Shown here one piece after another: positions 9,293-18,124 of a stretch of DNA of 33,137 nt. The notes beneath the pieces were generated by a model. It saw only the letters and a list, made by a program, of their open reading frames with translations, did not search any database and was not told where the DNA came from. The stretch is from Paracoccaceae bacterium (lineage in GTDB: Bacteria; Pseudomonadota; Alphaproteobacteria; Rhodobacterales; Rhodobacteraceae): NCBI GenBank assembly GCA_029242355.1, contig JAQWUC010000051.1, positions 1 to 33,137 on the forward strand, written 5' to 3'. The translations under genes were made by a program, and so were the position numbers. Numbering within the stretch: the first letter of the stretch is position 1; the number at the start of each line of letters is the position of its first letter.

Positions 9293-9319
9293 ACCTTGAT
9301 GAACTTTACCTTCAAGGTT
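9292..9319 (+). repeat. Inverted repeat downstream of xseA
   Basis: AACCTTGA (9292-9299) and TCAAGGTT (9312-9319) form a perfect 8-bp stem with a 12-base loop directly at the xseA stop. No T-run follows, so it is at best a weak terminator or a transcript-stabilising hairpin between xseA and ftsY. Confidence 0.35.
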
Positions 9320-9374
9320 ATTTGGACTGGGTGTTTTGTTCGGATAAACTGTTTTTATTAATTAAGGTTTTGCA

Positions 9375-10613
9375 ATGTCTTTTCTATCAAAATTAAAAGA
9401 GAGACTTTTTAAATCGTCTTCAAAAATAGAAGAAGGGTTAGAGAGCATAATAGATAATGAGGCAGATTTACTAGAAAATGCAAATGATAGTGGTTTGCTT
9501 GAAACAAAAATGGATCAAGCGATCACTTTAGATAAATCACTAAAAGAGCAAAAAACAGAAAAAGGATCTGATTCAAGATCAAGTGATGAAAGTTCCTACA
9601 CTGAGTCGATCTTGGTCAGGAATTCAAAGGATGGTGGTTCGCCTGAAATAAGTGATCAGGAGGTTAACTCAGATGATTCATTAGAACTGCGAAAAATGGA
9701 GGAAAGTGCCGACCCAAAGCCAGATAATGAAGGTTTCTTTTCTAAAATTCTAAATAAGAAAATCTTAACTGGAAAAAGAAGAGTCGTGGATGATAAACTG
9801 CTAGAAAGTCTTGAGGAACTTTTGATTTCTTCTGACTTAGGGGTTAATACAGCGATAAAAATTTCAGCAGCTTTTGCCGAAGTCCAATATGGGAGAAAAC
9901 TCAATAAAAATGAAATTAAATTGGCTCTTGCAGGTGAGATAAAAAAAATCCTAACACCTGTCTCGGTCCCAATTTCAATATCAAAAGAAAAACTTCAAGT
10001 CGTGCTTGTCGTTGGAGTAAATGGTTCGGGGAAAACAACTACAATTGGTAAATTGGCTAACCAGTTTAAAGGAGCTGGGAAGGTAGTTAAAATAGTTGCC
10101 GCTGATACTTTTAGAGCTGCAGCTGTTGAACAACTTGAGGTATGGGGGAATCGAGTAGATGTTCCGGTGTTGAAAACTTCGGCTGGAGGTGATCCAGCTG
10201 CGTTAGCCTATGACTCGATGGTCTTGGCCCAACAGGATGGAACTGAAATTCTAATTATTGATACTGCTGGGCGATTGCAAAATAAATCTGATTTAATGGA
10301 AGAGTTAGCAAAGATAGTTCGTGTTTTGCGCAAAGTTGATGTAAACGCCCCTCATACTACATTACTTGTTTTAGATGCTTCAATCGGACAGAATGCAATA
10401 AGCCAAGTAGAAGTCTTTAAAAAGACAGCAGATATTTCTGGACTTGTTATGACAAAGCTTGATGGTTCTGCGAAGGGTGGGATTTTGGTAGCTCTCGCGG
10501 ATCGTTTTCATCTCCCGATTCATGCTATTGGCATCGGAGAGGGAATTGATGATTTACAACCTTTTGATCCTGAAGAATTTACAATAGCGTTAACTGGTGT
10601 AGACGAACTATAG
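9375..10613 (+). CDS. ftsY: Signal recognition particle receptor FtsY
   Basis: 412 aa SRP receptor that docks translating ribosomes at the inner membrane. Residues 1 to about 120 form an acidic, low-complexity A domain, then the N domain, then the GTPase G domain: GVNGSGKTTTIGKLA (about 215-229), ADTFRAAAVEQLEVW, DTAGRLQNKSDLMEEL, TKLDGSAKGG, and GIGEGIDDLQPFDPEEF at the end. AAGG sits 7 bases before ATG 9375. It is followed within 13 bases by yciB, so the two are probably co-transcribed. Confidence 0.97.
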   Translation: MSFLSKLKERLFKSSSKIEEGLESIIDNEADLLENANDSGLLETKMDQAITLDKSLKEQKTEKGSDSRSSDESSYTESILVRNSKDGGSPEISDQEVNSDDSLELRKMEESADPKPDNEGFFSKILNKKILTGKRRVVDDKLLESLEELLISSDLGVNTAIKISAAFAEVQYGRKLNKNEIKLALAGEIKKILTPVSVPISISKEKLQVVLVVGVNGSGKTTTIGKLANQFKGAGKVVKIVAADTFRAAAVEQLEVWGNRVDVPVLKTSAGGDPAALAYDSMVLAQQDGTEILIIDTAGRLQNKSDLMEELAKIVRVLRKVDVNAPHTTLLVLDASIGQNAISQVEVFKKTADISGLVMTKLDGSAKGGILVALADRFHLPIHAIGIGEGIDDLQPFDPEEFTIALTGVDEL

Positions 10614-10626
10614 AGAAAAGGATTTG

Positions 10627-11229
10627 ATGAACTCAATGACAAACAGTAAACAAAACGGACCTTTAAAACTTTTTTTAGAATTTGGTCCCATAATAGTGTT
10701 TTTTCTCGGTTATAAATATGCTCCTTTACCAGAATTGTTTGAAGGTGATGAAAGTTTGGAAAGAATAATATTTGCTACAAAAGTTTTTATTCCAACTATT
10801 TTATCAAGTCTCTTGGTTGGGTATATTCAAACTAAGGAAGTGGCTAAAATGCCTCTTTTTACAGCTATTATTGTTCTTGTTTTTGGTGGCCTCACGATTT
10901 GGCTCCGAGATGAAACTTTCATAAAAATGAAACCAACATTTATTTATCTAGTTTTTGCATTTCTGTTAAGTATTGGGTTATTTCGGGGCAGAAGTTATCT
11001 TCAATCACTCATGGGTGTTGCTTTGCCGATGGAGGATCATGGGTGGATCATACTAACAAAGCGGTTCACGCTCTTTTTTATTGTCTTAGCTATTTTAAAT
11101 GAGTCAATTTGGAGGTCTCTCCCCACTGATACTTGGGTAAGTTTTAAAACTTTTGGTTTTCCTGCGCTTACCTTTATTTTCTTTTTTGCACAGGCTAGGT
11201 TAATTAAAAAATATCGTGTGGAAGATTAA
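10627..11229 (+). CDS. yciB: Inner membrane septation-type protein YciB (IspZ)
   Basis: About 200 aa with five or six hydrophobic segments. The start KLFLEFGPIIVFFLGYKYA is the YciB/IspZ signature, and MKPTFIYLVFAFLLSIGL and LNESIWRSLPTDTWVSFKTFG match the family's conserved middle and end. The family is linked to envelope and septum organisation, and the molecular activity is not settled. AAAAGGA precedes the start; I use ATG 10627 rather than the adjoining in-frame TTG at 10624. It lies directly after ftsY and converges on ccmG with 7 bases between stops, leaving no space for a separate terminator. Confidence 0.9.
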   Translation: MNSMTNSKQNGPLKLFLEFGPIIVFFLGYKYAPLPELFEGDESLERIIFATKVFIPTILSSLLVGYIQTKEVAKMPLFTAIIVLVFGGLTIWLRDETFIKMKPTFIYLVFAFLLSIGLFRGRSYLQSLMGVALPMEDHGWIILTKRFTLFFIVLAILNESIWRSLPTDTWVSFKTFGFPALTFIFFFAQARLIKKYRVED

Positions 11230-11236
11230 GCGCTGA

Positions 11237-11773
11237 TCAAGGTTTTGGATTTAATAGAGGTACAAATTTATTTTCAAATATAGTAGAAGTAATTGGGCCA
11301 GCGTGACGAAGAACAATTTTCCCGCTTTCATTAATTACAAAAGTTTCAGGGACCCCGTATAAACCCCAATCCAGACCGTTTCTACCTGATAAATCAGCGC
11401 CTACTTTTGAATACGGATCACCTAGTTCTTCAAGAAACTCTACCGCATTTTGAGGATCATCTTTGTAATTTATTCCTATAACAGAATAATTTAATTCTGC
11501 AATTTTTTTGAGCGTTGGATGTTCGGTTCTGCAAGGAGTGCACCAACTCGCCCAAAAGTTAACGAATTTTATCTCTTTGGACAGCAAGTCTTCGTCTAAG
11601 GGGATTTCCTTTTTTCCAAGAGGCGTCAATTCAATTTTTGGTGCTATTTTGTGTATCAGATTACTCGGTAGTTCCTCCAAATTATTATACTTTAGAGCAA
11701 AATAAAAAGTTAAAGAAATAAAAAGGAAGATTATTGCTGGTAAAAAAAATAGACTAGTTTTGAGATATTTCAT
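11237..11773 (-). CDS. ccmG: Cytochrome c biogenesis thioredoxin CcmG/DsbE
   Basis: 178 aa membrane-anchored periplasmic thioredoxin that reduces apocytochrome c haem-binding cysteines. One N-terminal anchor (residues about 7-27), then the thioredoxin fold with active site W-C78-T-P-C81 in FWASWCTPCRTEHP and a cis-proline in GVPETFVI. Length is normal. Its ATG overlaps the ccmD stop by four bases (11770-11773), so it is translationally coupled as the last gene of the ccmABCDG unit. Confidence 0.94.
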   Translation of the reverse strand: MKYLKTSLFFLPAIIFLFISLTFYFALKYNNLEELPSNLIHKIAPKIELTPLGKKEIPLDEDLLSKEIKFVNFWASWCTPCRTEHPTLKKIAELNYSVIGINYKDDPQNAVEFLEELGDPYSKVGADLSGRNGLDWGLYGVPETFVINESGKIVLRHAGPITSTIFENKFVPLLNPKP

Positions 11774-11925
11774 TGATTTAAAGTTTTTCTTTCAGAAATT
11801 TTAGCTAATTTATTTTTTGTCTTTCTAAAGGCAATTAATGTTTGAATGCTTAAGGCGATTAAGACCACTATTGTAAAGCCATACGCTGACAATATGTACG
11901 CACCATACTTTCCAAATTCAATCAT
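11770..11925 (-). CDS. ccmD: Haem exporter accessory protein CcmD
   Basis: A 51-codon gene between ccmC and ccmG. It begins MIEFGKYGAYILSAYG, with one transmembrane helix (about 10-33, FTIVVLIALSIQ) and a basic cytoplasmic tail rich in Lys/Arg (RKTKNKLAKISERK). This is the typical CcmD plan: a small protein that holds holo-CcmE release together with CcmABC. Both junctions are ATGA overlaps: its ATG overlaps the ccmC stop (11922-11925) and its stop overlaps the ccmG ATG (11770-11773). Position, length and topology all agree, so confidence is high despite the low sequence conservation of the family. Confidence 0.88.
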   Translation of the reverse strand: MIEFGKYGAYILSAYGFTIVVLIALSIQTLIAFRKTKNKLAKISERKTLNQ

Positions 11926-12653
11926 TTGTTAAACCCTTCTGTTCTTAATAATGAAATTATTCGCTGGTTTCTTATTTCCGTTTGGGTTCTAATTAAAACC
12001 AGTGTTAAAAACAAGCATACGAAACCTCCCATACAAACTAATAATGGAAAGAAGAATTCATTGGAGATATGTTCTTCCTTGTCTAGAGACAATGATGCAC
12101 CTTGGTGCAGACCTTTATCCCAAAAATTAACAGCATATCGAGACAAGACCGCAAAAACTGATCCAGTAAGGCAGAGAATTGATGATAGATCTGCTGCTTT
12201 GTCTCTATTGTTTACGGTGCTCCATAGGGCAATATAACTGATATAAAAAATGAGCATTACAGCAAATGAGGTCAATCTAGGATCCCATACCCAAGGCGTG
12301 CCCCACATTGGTTGACCCCAGATTGCTCCCGTTGCAAGTGCTATTAATGTCATTGATACTCCAATTGGAGCGGCGGCTTTTGCAGCAAGTGCGCTAACAT
12401 GGTGACGCTTAATCAACCAAATCAGACTTGCCATGAACATCATGAAATATATGTTAATGGCTAGAAAAGCACTTGGAACATGAACAAATAAAATTTTTAC
12501 TGTTGTGCCTTGTCGAAAGTCTTCTGGAGTTAAGAGCCCACCCCATACTAATCCTACTACTAACAAAATAAGTGCGGTCCCAGCACAGATTGGAATTACT
12601 TTTGTGCTCCATTTTAAGAAAATATTTGGGTTTGCGAATTTCCAAATGGACAT
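11922..12653 (-). CDS. ccmC: Haem lyase/transfer protein CcmC
   Basis: 243 aa, six membrane helices. The periplasmic tryptophan-rich WWD motif is WGQPMWGTPWVWDPR (about 112-126). The two haem-ligand histidines expected from E. coli CcmC (His60, His184) correspond to His58 in FVHVPSA and His183 in DKGLHQGAS. It passes haem to CcmE. AGGAG lies upstream of ATG 12653, and the stop overlaps ccmD by four bases. It is separated from ccmB by 38 bases. ccmE and ccmF/H are not in the window. Confidence 0.96.
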   Translation of the reverse strand: MSIWKFANPNIFLKWSTKVIPICAGTALILLVVGLVWGGLLTPEDFRQGTTVKILFVHVPSAFLAINIYFMMFMASLIWLIKRHHVSALAAKAAAPIGVSMTLIALATGAIWGQPMWGTPWVWDPRLTSFAVMLIFYISYIALWSTVNNRDKAADLSSILCLTGSVFAVLSRYAVNFWDKGLHQGASLSLDKEEHISNEFFFPLLVCMGGFVCLFLTLVLIRTQTEIRNQRIISLLRTEGFNK

Positions 12654-12691
12654 TTTTAAAATAACTCCTTAATTGTTGACTTTAAGTTTTA

Positions 12692-13360
12692 TTAGTATTT
12701 CCAATGTATACGTATGGCTATAGCACTTATAAATGGTGCTATTACTAGAGAAAGTAGTGTTGTTGCAGAGAGTAATAGAAATGCAGATATTATGCTTTCA
12801 CCAATTATCGATAATTCAATTAATTTGATTCCAAAAATAAGGGTTGGTACATAAAGTGGTAGTACGATTAATGCTGTGAGCAAACTTCCTCGTCGAGTAC
12901 TCAGTGTGAGGCTTGCTCCAATTGCTCCGATAAAACTAAGCGCTGGAGTTCCTATTAATAAACTAATTAGTAGCCATCCATAGCTTTGAAATGGAAGATT
13001 TAGAGTTAACGCGAAAAGAGGAGATAAAATGGTTAGAGGAAGACCTGTCGTTAACCAGTGACTAATCATCTTTATCAAAATGATCGTTTCCATCGGTAAT
13101 GCAGATAATGATATGTACTCTAGTGTCCCGTCTTCTTCATCGAGAAGGAAAAATCTGTCTAAGGCGATAAGAACGGATAGTAATGAGCTGATCCATAGTA
13201 TTATTGGCGTTATTTTGGAAAGATTGTCGCTGTCAAAACTAATTCCAATCGGAAACAGTAAAACAAAAATTGTAAAAAAACCTACTACGTTTACAAGCGA
13301 TCCGCCTGTTCTGAAAATGAGTTTTAATTCCCATTTGAAATAGGCAAATGCTTCTAACAT
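12692..13360 (-). CDS. ccmB: Haem exporter membrane subunit CcmB
   Basis: About 222 aa, six hydrophobic helices, starting MLEAFAYFKWELKLIFRTGG, typical of CcmB. FFLLDEEDGTLEYISLSALPMETIILIK is the conserved cytoplasmic loop that contacts the ATPase. I choose ATG 13360: it shares one base with the ccmA stop (TAATG), and GGAG sits seven bases before it inside the end of ccmA. An ATG two codons earlier (13366) is too close to that site. It works with CcmA and CcmC in haem handling. Confidence 0.95.
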   Translation of the reverse strand: MLEAFAYFKWELKLIFRTGGSLVNVVGFFTIFVLLFPIGISFDSDNLSKITPIILWISSLLSVLIALDRFFLLDEEDGTLEYISLSALPMETIILIKMISHWLTTGLPLTILSPLFALTLNLPFQSYGWLLISLLIGTPALSFIGAIGASLTLSTRRGSLLTALIVLPLYVPTLIFGIKLIELSIIGESIISAFLLLSATTLLSLVIAPFISAIAIRIHWKY

Positions 13361-14031
13361 TACCATTCTCCAAGAAGAAATGGATCAAGGTGAGAGGATT
13401 CTAGTTTGCTACTTGTTTGCTTAATTTGAATCGATTTTGGGCTAATTTTTTGCATACTTATTTCACTGTGGGTTGCGATAATCGCTGATCCGCCTTTAAG
13501 ACAATGGGTTTCAACCATTTTGTAAAAATTTTCGATCGCACGCTCATCAAGAGATGTTGTTGGTTCATCAAGTAACCACAACTTCTTATTATTTGTTGCC
13601 AACCGAGAGAGTGCAACACGCCGTGTTTGACCCGCAGAGCAAAAGGAAATAGGTTGATTTTTGAAACCATTAATATTCATTGGATCGCTAAATTCACTCT
13701 CGATATTTACACGTTTATCTGGCTCACAAATGCTATTCCAAAGTTTTAAATTTTCCAAAACGGTCATTTGTTTTTTAGCAGCATTTAAATGGCCAATATA
13801 ATCAACATTTTGTGCAATGAAATCGAAGTTATTTACAATTTTTTTTCCATCAATAGTAACCGTACCTTTTTGAATTGGAAGAAAACCAGCTAATAGCTTC
13901 AAAAGTGTTGTTTTGCCTGAGCCGTTATGGCCTTTAACAAGCATACAAGCACCGAACTCGATAACAAAACTGATATCAGAAAATATTTGATGCCCGTTAC
14001 GGTGATAAGATAAAAGTTCAGCTTTCAACAT
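13360..14031 (-). CDS. ccmA: ABC ATPase CcmA
   Basis: 223 aa ATP-binding subunit of the CcmABCD complex that releases holo-CcmE. Walker A GHNGSGKTT at about 34-42, signature SAGQTRRVALSR at 132-143 (the usual LSGGQ is SAGQT, as often in CcmA), Walker B LWLLDEPTTSLD at 151-162, and H-loop ATHSE. The stop overlaps the ccmB start by one base. acnB lies 181 bases upstream on the same strand, and I saw no clear terminator between them. Confidence 0.95.
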   Translation of the reverse strand: MLKAELLSYHRNGHQIFSDISFVIEFGACMLVKGHNGSGKTTLLKLLAGFLPIQKGTVTIDGKKIVNNFDFIAQNVDYIGHLNAAKKQMTVLENLKLWNSICEPDKRVNIESEFSDPMNINGFKNQPISFCSAGQTRRVALSRLATNNKKLWLLDEPTTSLDERAIENFYKMVETHCLKGGSAIIATHSEISMQKISPKSIQIKQTSSKLESSHLDPFLLGEW

Positions 14032-14212
14032 TTAATAGTAATTAGACCAGCTTTAATTCAGAATAAAGTATAAAATCTTGATCAAACCTCCAGATGTTTA
14101 TTGACAGCACTAACGGTATTCTCATTTCCGCTTAATTTTAACAAATCAGATCCAAATATTCCAAATTTATTATTTAACTTGGTGTGTAAAACCATTATTC
14201 TGATAGTATCCT

Positions 14213-17005
14213 TTAAAAATGGACAGATAATGGAGAGCCAGATTTTCCTAGCGGGGGAGAAAATTTTGTTAGATTAATGGTCTTAACTGCCATTTTATAC
14301 TCATTTAAAGTTGGAGTTCTGCCGAGAATAGCAGAGAGGACAACGACTGGGGTTGATGCTAATAAAGATTCGCCCTTTTTGTCGTGAGAATCTTCAACAA
14401 CACGACCTTGGAAGAGACGGGTCGAGGTAGCTAACACAGTGTCTCCTTTCTCCGCTTTTTCTTGGTTTCCCATACAGAGGTTACAGCCAGGTCTTTCAAG
14501 ATATAATATATTTTCATATTTAATACGTGCGTGATTCTTTGGCATATTATCATTAAATTCGTATCCAGAGTACTTTTGTAAGACAGCCCAATCACCTTCA
14601 AGTTTTAATTCATCAATAATGTTATATGTTGGGGCTGCTACGACTAAAGGGGCATTGAACTTTACGTAACCAACTTCTTGTTCTAAATTCTTAAGCATTT
14701 GGGCAACAATTTTTAAGTCCCCTTTGTGCACCATACAGGAACCTACAAAACCTAAGTCTATCTTTTTTTCGGCCTTGTAAAAGGAAATAGGTCTAATTGT
14801 ATCATGAGTATATCGCTTAGAGATATCTATGTTATTAACATCAGGATCAGCAATCATTGGTTCATCAATGATGTCCAGGTCAACAATAACTTCTGCATAA
14901 TATTGTGCACTTTTATCTGCAGTGAGGGCTGGTTTTTTACCAGATTTAATTTCTTCTATCCTTTTATCAGCGATTTTAATTAAGTTTTTTAGGGTACTAT
15001 TTTTATTATCCATTCCTTTCTTAATCATAATTTGAATACGATTTTTTGCTATTTGAAGCGATTCTACTAGTGTTTTATCTTCAGAAATACAGATGGAAGC
15101 TTTTGCTTTCATTTCAGCAGTCCAGTCTGTAAAGGTAAAAGCTTGGTCGGCAAGTAAAGTCCCAAGGTGAACTTCAATTACGCGTCCCTGAAAGACGTTA
15201 TCTCCATATTGTTTTAACATTTGAGCCTGAGTCGCATGTACCACGTCACGAAAATCCATGTGGTCTTTCATTTTACCTTTGAATGTTACTTTGACAGACT
15301 CAGGAATAACCATTGTTACTTCGCCAGTCGCGAGTGCTAGTGCTACTGTTCCGGAGTCTGCTCCGAACGCTATGCCTTTGGACATTCGTGTATGAGAATC
15401 TCCTCCAATAATTATAGCCCAATCATCAACCGTGATATCATTTAAAACTTTATGAATGACGTCTGTCATAGCGTGATATCTGTCTTGAGGGTCGCGCCCT
15501 GTAACAAGTCCAAATTTTTGCATGAATTCCATGAGCTTGGGGGTATTCGCCTGTGCTTTGAAATCCCAAACTGATGCCGTATGACATCCTGATTGGTAAG
15601 CACCGTCAATACTAGGTGAGATTGTTGTAGCAGCCATGGATTCTAGTTCTTGAGCAGTCATAAGGCCAGTTGTATCTTGAGAGCCTACAATATTTACTCT
15701 TACTCTAACGTCTGAACCAGCACCTAATGCTTTACTTTCAGTTTTACCCACTGCATTTTTATTGAAGATTTTTTCTACTGCTGTAAGCTCATTGTGTTTA
15801 CGAGAAATCTCTTTAGCTTTGGCAAATATGGGATTTAGTTCAACTCCTAAAGTTTGGCAAGCAAAGCTTTGTAGTTTTTTACCAAAGACAATTGCGTAAG
15901 ACCCGCCAGCTTTCATGAATTCAACTTTTTGCGGACTAAATGAAGAGGATAAATTTATAAGCTCGGCACCAGTATCGCCGTCGCATAATACTTTCTTTTT
16001 AGTGTTGATAGTTAGATAAGTACCAGTTTCAACCGAAAAAGCTTGTTCTAAAATTGGACTATCATCATTGTTTAGTATCGGATTACCGTCATTATCAAAT
16101 TTCTTTATCCAGTTTTTTAGATCAATACCAATACCTCCAGTGACTCCAACGGTGGTTAAAAAAATTGGTGAGATTCCATTCGTTCCTCCAACGATGGGGG
16201 CAACGTTAACAAACGGAATATACGGACTTGCCGATTGGCCGATCCACAAAGCAACATTATTGACCCCAGACATTCGAGAAGAACCTACTCCCATAGTTCC
16301 TTTTTCTGCGATTAGCATAACACGCCTACCAGGATTGTTTTTCTGAAGTTCTTTGATTTTTGATTGCGCATCTTCAGATATCATACACTTTCCGTGCAAT
16401 TCACGATCTGATCTTGAGTGAGCTTGATGTCCTGGAGATAGTAGATCAGTTGAAATATCTCCTTCGGCAGCAACATACGTAACTATTTTAATTTCTTCGT
16501 CTATATCTGGAAGCTTCGTGTAAAATTCCGCGTTTGCATAGCTTTCAAGAATGTCTTTAGCAATTAAATTGCCGCTCAGATAGGCGCTTTTGAGGCGATT
16601 AGTATCTTTTTCGTAAAGAAATACTTGCGTTTTAAGAACGTTGCTAGATTTTTTTGCGATTGATAAATCATCTCCTAAGGCAAGATCTAAAAGAACCCTT
16701 ATGGAGGGTCCGCCTTTCATATGGCTTAATAGTTCATAGGCAAATTCTGGTTTAATCTCATCTACTATAGTTTTACCTTGAATAATTTCTTTCAAGAAAT
16801 TTGCCTTCACGCTTGCTGCATTGGTTGTTCCAGGAAGTGTATTGTAGATCAGAAATCTTAAAGACTCTTCTCTATAGTTGCTATCAGGGTCCTTAATTTG
16901 TGAGATGATTTCAGCTGCAAGTCCACTGGTTTCAATGGGTTTAGGATTTAATTTTTGTTCTTTTCGTTTTATAATTTCATCTAAGTAGGATGTGAAAAAG
17001 CTCAT
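14213..17005 (-). CDS. acnB: Aconitate hydratase B (2-methylisocitrate dehydratase)
   Basis: TCA-cycle and methylcitrate-cycle Fe-S enzyme, 930 aa from ATG 17005 (MSFFTSYLDEIIKRK). The AcnB domain order is visible: N-terminal HEAT-like helices, then the swivel domain (EGDISTDLLSPGHQAHSRSD), then the catalytic core with GGDSHTRMSKG. The [4Fe-4S] ligands are Cys757 (GSCMVHKGD) and Cys841/Cys844 (RPGCNLCMGNQ). The frame runs open to 17116, but those extra 37 residues are unlike AcnB and cover a likely promoter, so I exclude them. It is longer than E. coli AcnB (865 aa), partly because Cys757 and Cys841 are 84 residues apart rather than about 59. Confidence 0.97.
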   Translation of the reverse strand: MSFFTSYLDEIIKRKEQKLNPKPIETSGLAAEIISQIKDPDSNYREESLRFLIYNTLPGTTNAASVKANFLKEIIQGKTIVDEIKPEFAYELLSHMKGGPSIRVLLDLALGDDLSIAKKSSNVLKTQVFLYEKDTNRLKSAYLSGNLIAKDILESYANAEFYTKLPDIDEEIKIVTYVAAEGDISTDLLSPGHQAHSRSDRELHGKCMISEDAQSKIKELQKNNPGRRVMLIAEKGTMGVGSSRMSGVNNVALWIGQSASPYIPFVNVAPIVGGTNGISPIFLTTVGVTGGIGIDLKNWIKKFDNDGNPILNNDDSPILEQAFSVETGTYLTINTKKKVLCDGDTGAELINLSSSFSPQKVEFMKAGGSYAIVFGKKLQSFACQTLGVELNPIFAKAKEISRKHNELTAVEKIFNKNAVGKTESKALGAGSDVRVRVNIVGSQDTTGLMTAQELESMAATTISPSIDGAYQSGCHTASVWDFKAQANTPKLMEFMQKFGLVTGRDPQDRYHAMTDVIHKVLNDITVDDWAIIIGGDSHTRMSKGIAFGADSGTVALALATGEVTMVIPESVKVTFKGKMKDHMDFRDVVHATQAQMLKQYGDNVFQGRVIEVHLGTLLADQAFTFTDWTAEMKAKASICISEDKTLVESLQIAKNRIQIMIKKGMDNKNSTLKNLIKIADKRIEEIKSGKKPALTADKSAQYYAEVIVDLDIIDEPMIADPDVNNIDISKRYTHDTIRPISFYKAEKKIDLGFVGSCMVHKGDLKIVAQMLKNLEQEVGYVKFNAPLVVAAPTYNIIDELKLEGDWAVLQKYSGYEFNDNMPKNHARIKYENILYLERPGCNLCMGNQEKAEKGDTVLATSTRLFQGRVVEDSHDKKGESLLASTPVVVLSAILGRTPTLNEYKMAVKTINLTKFSPPLGKSGSPLSVHF

Positions 17006-17326
17006 GGTGGCCCCGATGCCAAAGAATTTTATTGAACTACAAGTGGGATAACTGATCTGAACCCAATTAAAACACTTGAATAGAGTTGTTTTATACCTAA
17101 AAGATTTAGATCGCAAGACAGCATTATGACAACTTAACTAACTTTTTTATAGTGCATGAAAAAGGTACAATCATACTAAAAAACTTTAATCTTACTAGCG
17201 AGAGAGGCTATTGAAAACAGAGGTATTTTACACTATCTAGATGAAACATAGAAAATACATGCTGGTTCTCACTTTTTAGTTTCTCTTGATTTGTAGTTTT
17301 TAATTAACACAGGATAGTAAAATATA
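17006..17326. promoter_or_regulatory. Divergent promoter region between acnB and DUF2182 gene
   Basis: 321 bases with no gene I can support. For acnB (minus), TCTTGC (17118-17113) and TATAAA (17095-17090) are 17 bases apart, placing transcription start roughly 80 bases before ATG 17005. For the plus-strand genes, TTGAAA (17211-17216) and TATCTA (17234-17239) are 17 bases apart, giving a leader of about 80 bases. Both are partial sigma70 matches; the acnB -35 and the plus-strand -10 are poor. No terminator or riboswitch-like structure stood out. Confidence 0.3.
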
Positions 17327-18094
17327 ATGGCGTTGAAAATAATTAAAGGTGACATTCATTGGTTAATATTTTATTTTTTTGTATCTTTGAGCTGGCTTTT
17401 TATACTTTTGACACGAAAAAATTATTCTGAAACTCAATTATTAGAATCTCTTTATGGTGCTGAATTTTGGATTGAATTGTGTGGTAAAGCAAATGGATTT
17501 GAGGACATTTTTTCGTTGTTTATGATGTGGGTGCTAATGTCTGGAGCAATGATGATGCCAACGCTAGTCCCAACACTTCGAACATATCAGGATTTAATTT
17601 ATAGTGGAGCTGGAACCCCCATTGGGTTTCTATTAATTATTTTTGGTTTTTTAATAGTCTGGGTTGGTTACAGTGTTTTAATAGCGATTCTGCAGGCGGT
17701 TCTTCTAGAACAAAGGTTTATTAATAGTAATGGTCAATTAACTAGTTCAGTTGTATCGACTTTTTTACTTTTAAGTGCCGGGTTTTATCAGTTTTCCAAA
17801 CTCAAAAACTCTTGCGCGTCAAAATGTCGTGCTCCGTTAGCATTTTTTATGGAGTTTTGGGCTCCGGGCCAAGTACAATGTTTCAAAATGGGCTTGCGAC
17901 TTGGATTAAGTTGTTTAGGATGCTGTTGGGTGTTAATGCTTTTGGCATTTGTTGGTGGAACTATGAGCCTTGCTTTTATGGGGTTAGCAACTGTGATAAT
18001 GATCTTAGAAAAATTACCAAAATTAGGTGATTATATTAGCAAACCACTTGGTTATGTATTGATCGCTACTGCTGGTTTAAATTTATTGATTTAG
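17327..18094 (+). CDS. DUF2182 integral membrane protein, predicted metal-binding
   Basis: 255 aa with about six hydrophobic helices. The family core is clear: FMMWVLMSGAMMMPTLVPTL (helix 2), YQFSKLKNSCASKCRAPLAFFM, then a helix with MGLRLGLSCLGCCWVLMLLAFVGG and a C-terminal EKLPKLG. The Met-rich and Cys-rich helices (SGAMMMP, C-x3-C, C-x2-CC) are why the family (COG5486) is called predicted metal-binding; neither metal nor substrate is established. It is followed 30 bases later by a DUF1326 gene, a recurrent pairing, and then by ccr. Function is not assigned. Confidence 0.85.
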   Translation: MALKIIKGDIHWLIFYFFVSLSWLFILLTRKNYSETQLLESLYGAEFWIELCGKANGFEDIFSLFMMWVLMSGAMMMPTLVPTLRTYQDLIYSGAGTPIGFLLIIFGFLIVWVGYSVLIAILQAVLLEQRFINSNGQLTSSVVSTFLLLSAGFYQFSKLKNSCASKCRAPLAFFMEFWAPGQVQCFKMGLRLGLSCLGCCWVLMLLAFVGGTMSLAFMGLATVIMILEKLPKLGDYISKPLGYVLIATAGLNLLI

Positions 18095-18124
18095 GTTGCC
18101 AAAGAGGACAAAAGGAGAAAGCAA

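Noticed and set aside
9292-9319. Intrinsic terminator after xseA
   Set aside because: The hairpin is clear but no T-run follows, so it is kept only as an inverted repeat.
17006-17116. 37-codon N-terminal extension of AcnB open to 17116
   Set aside because: The added residues do not resemble AcnB, which begins near MSFFTSYLDEI, and the region holds a plausible acnB promoter.
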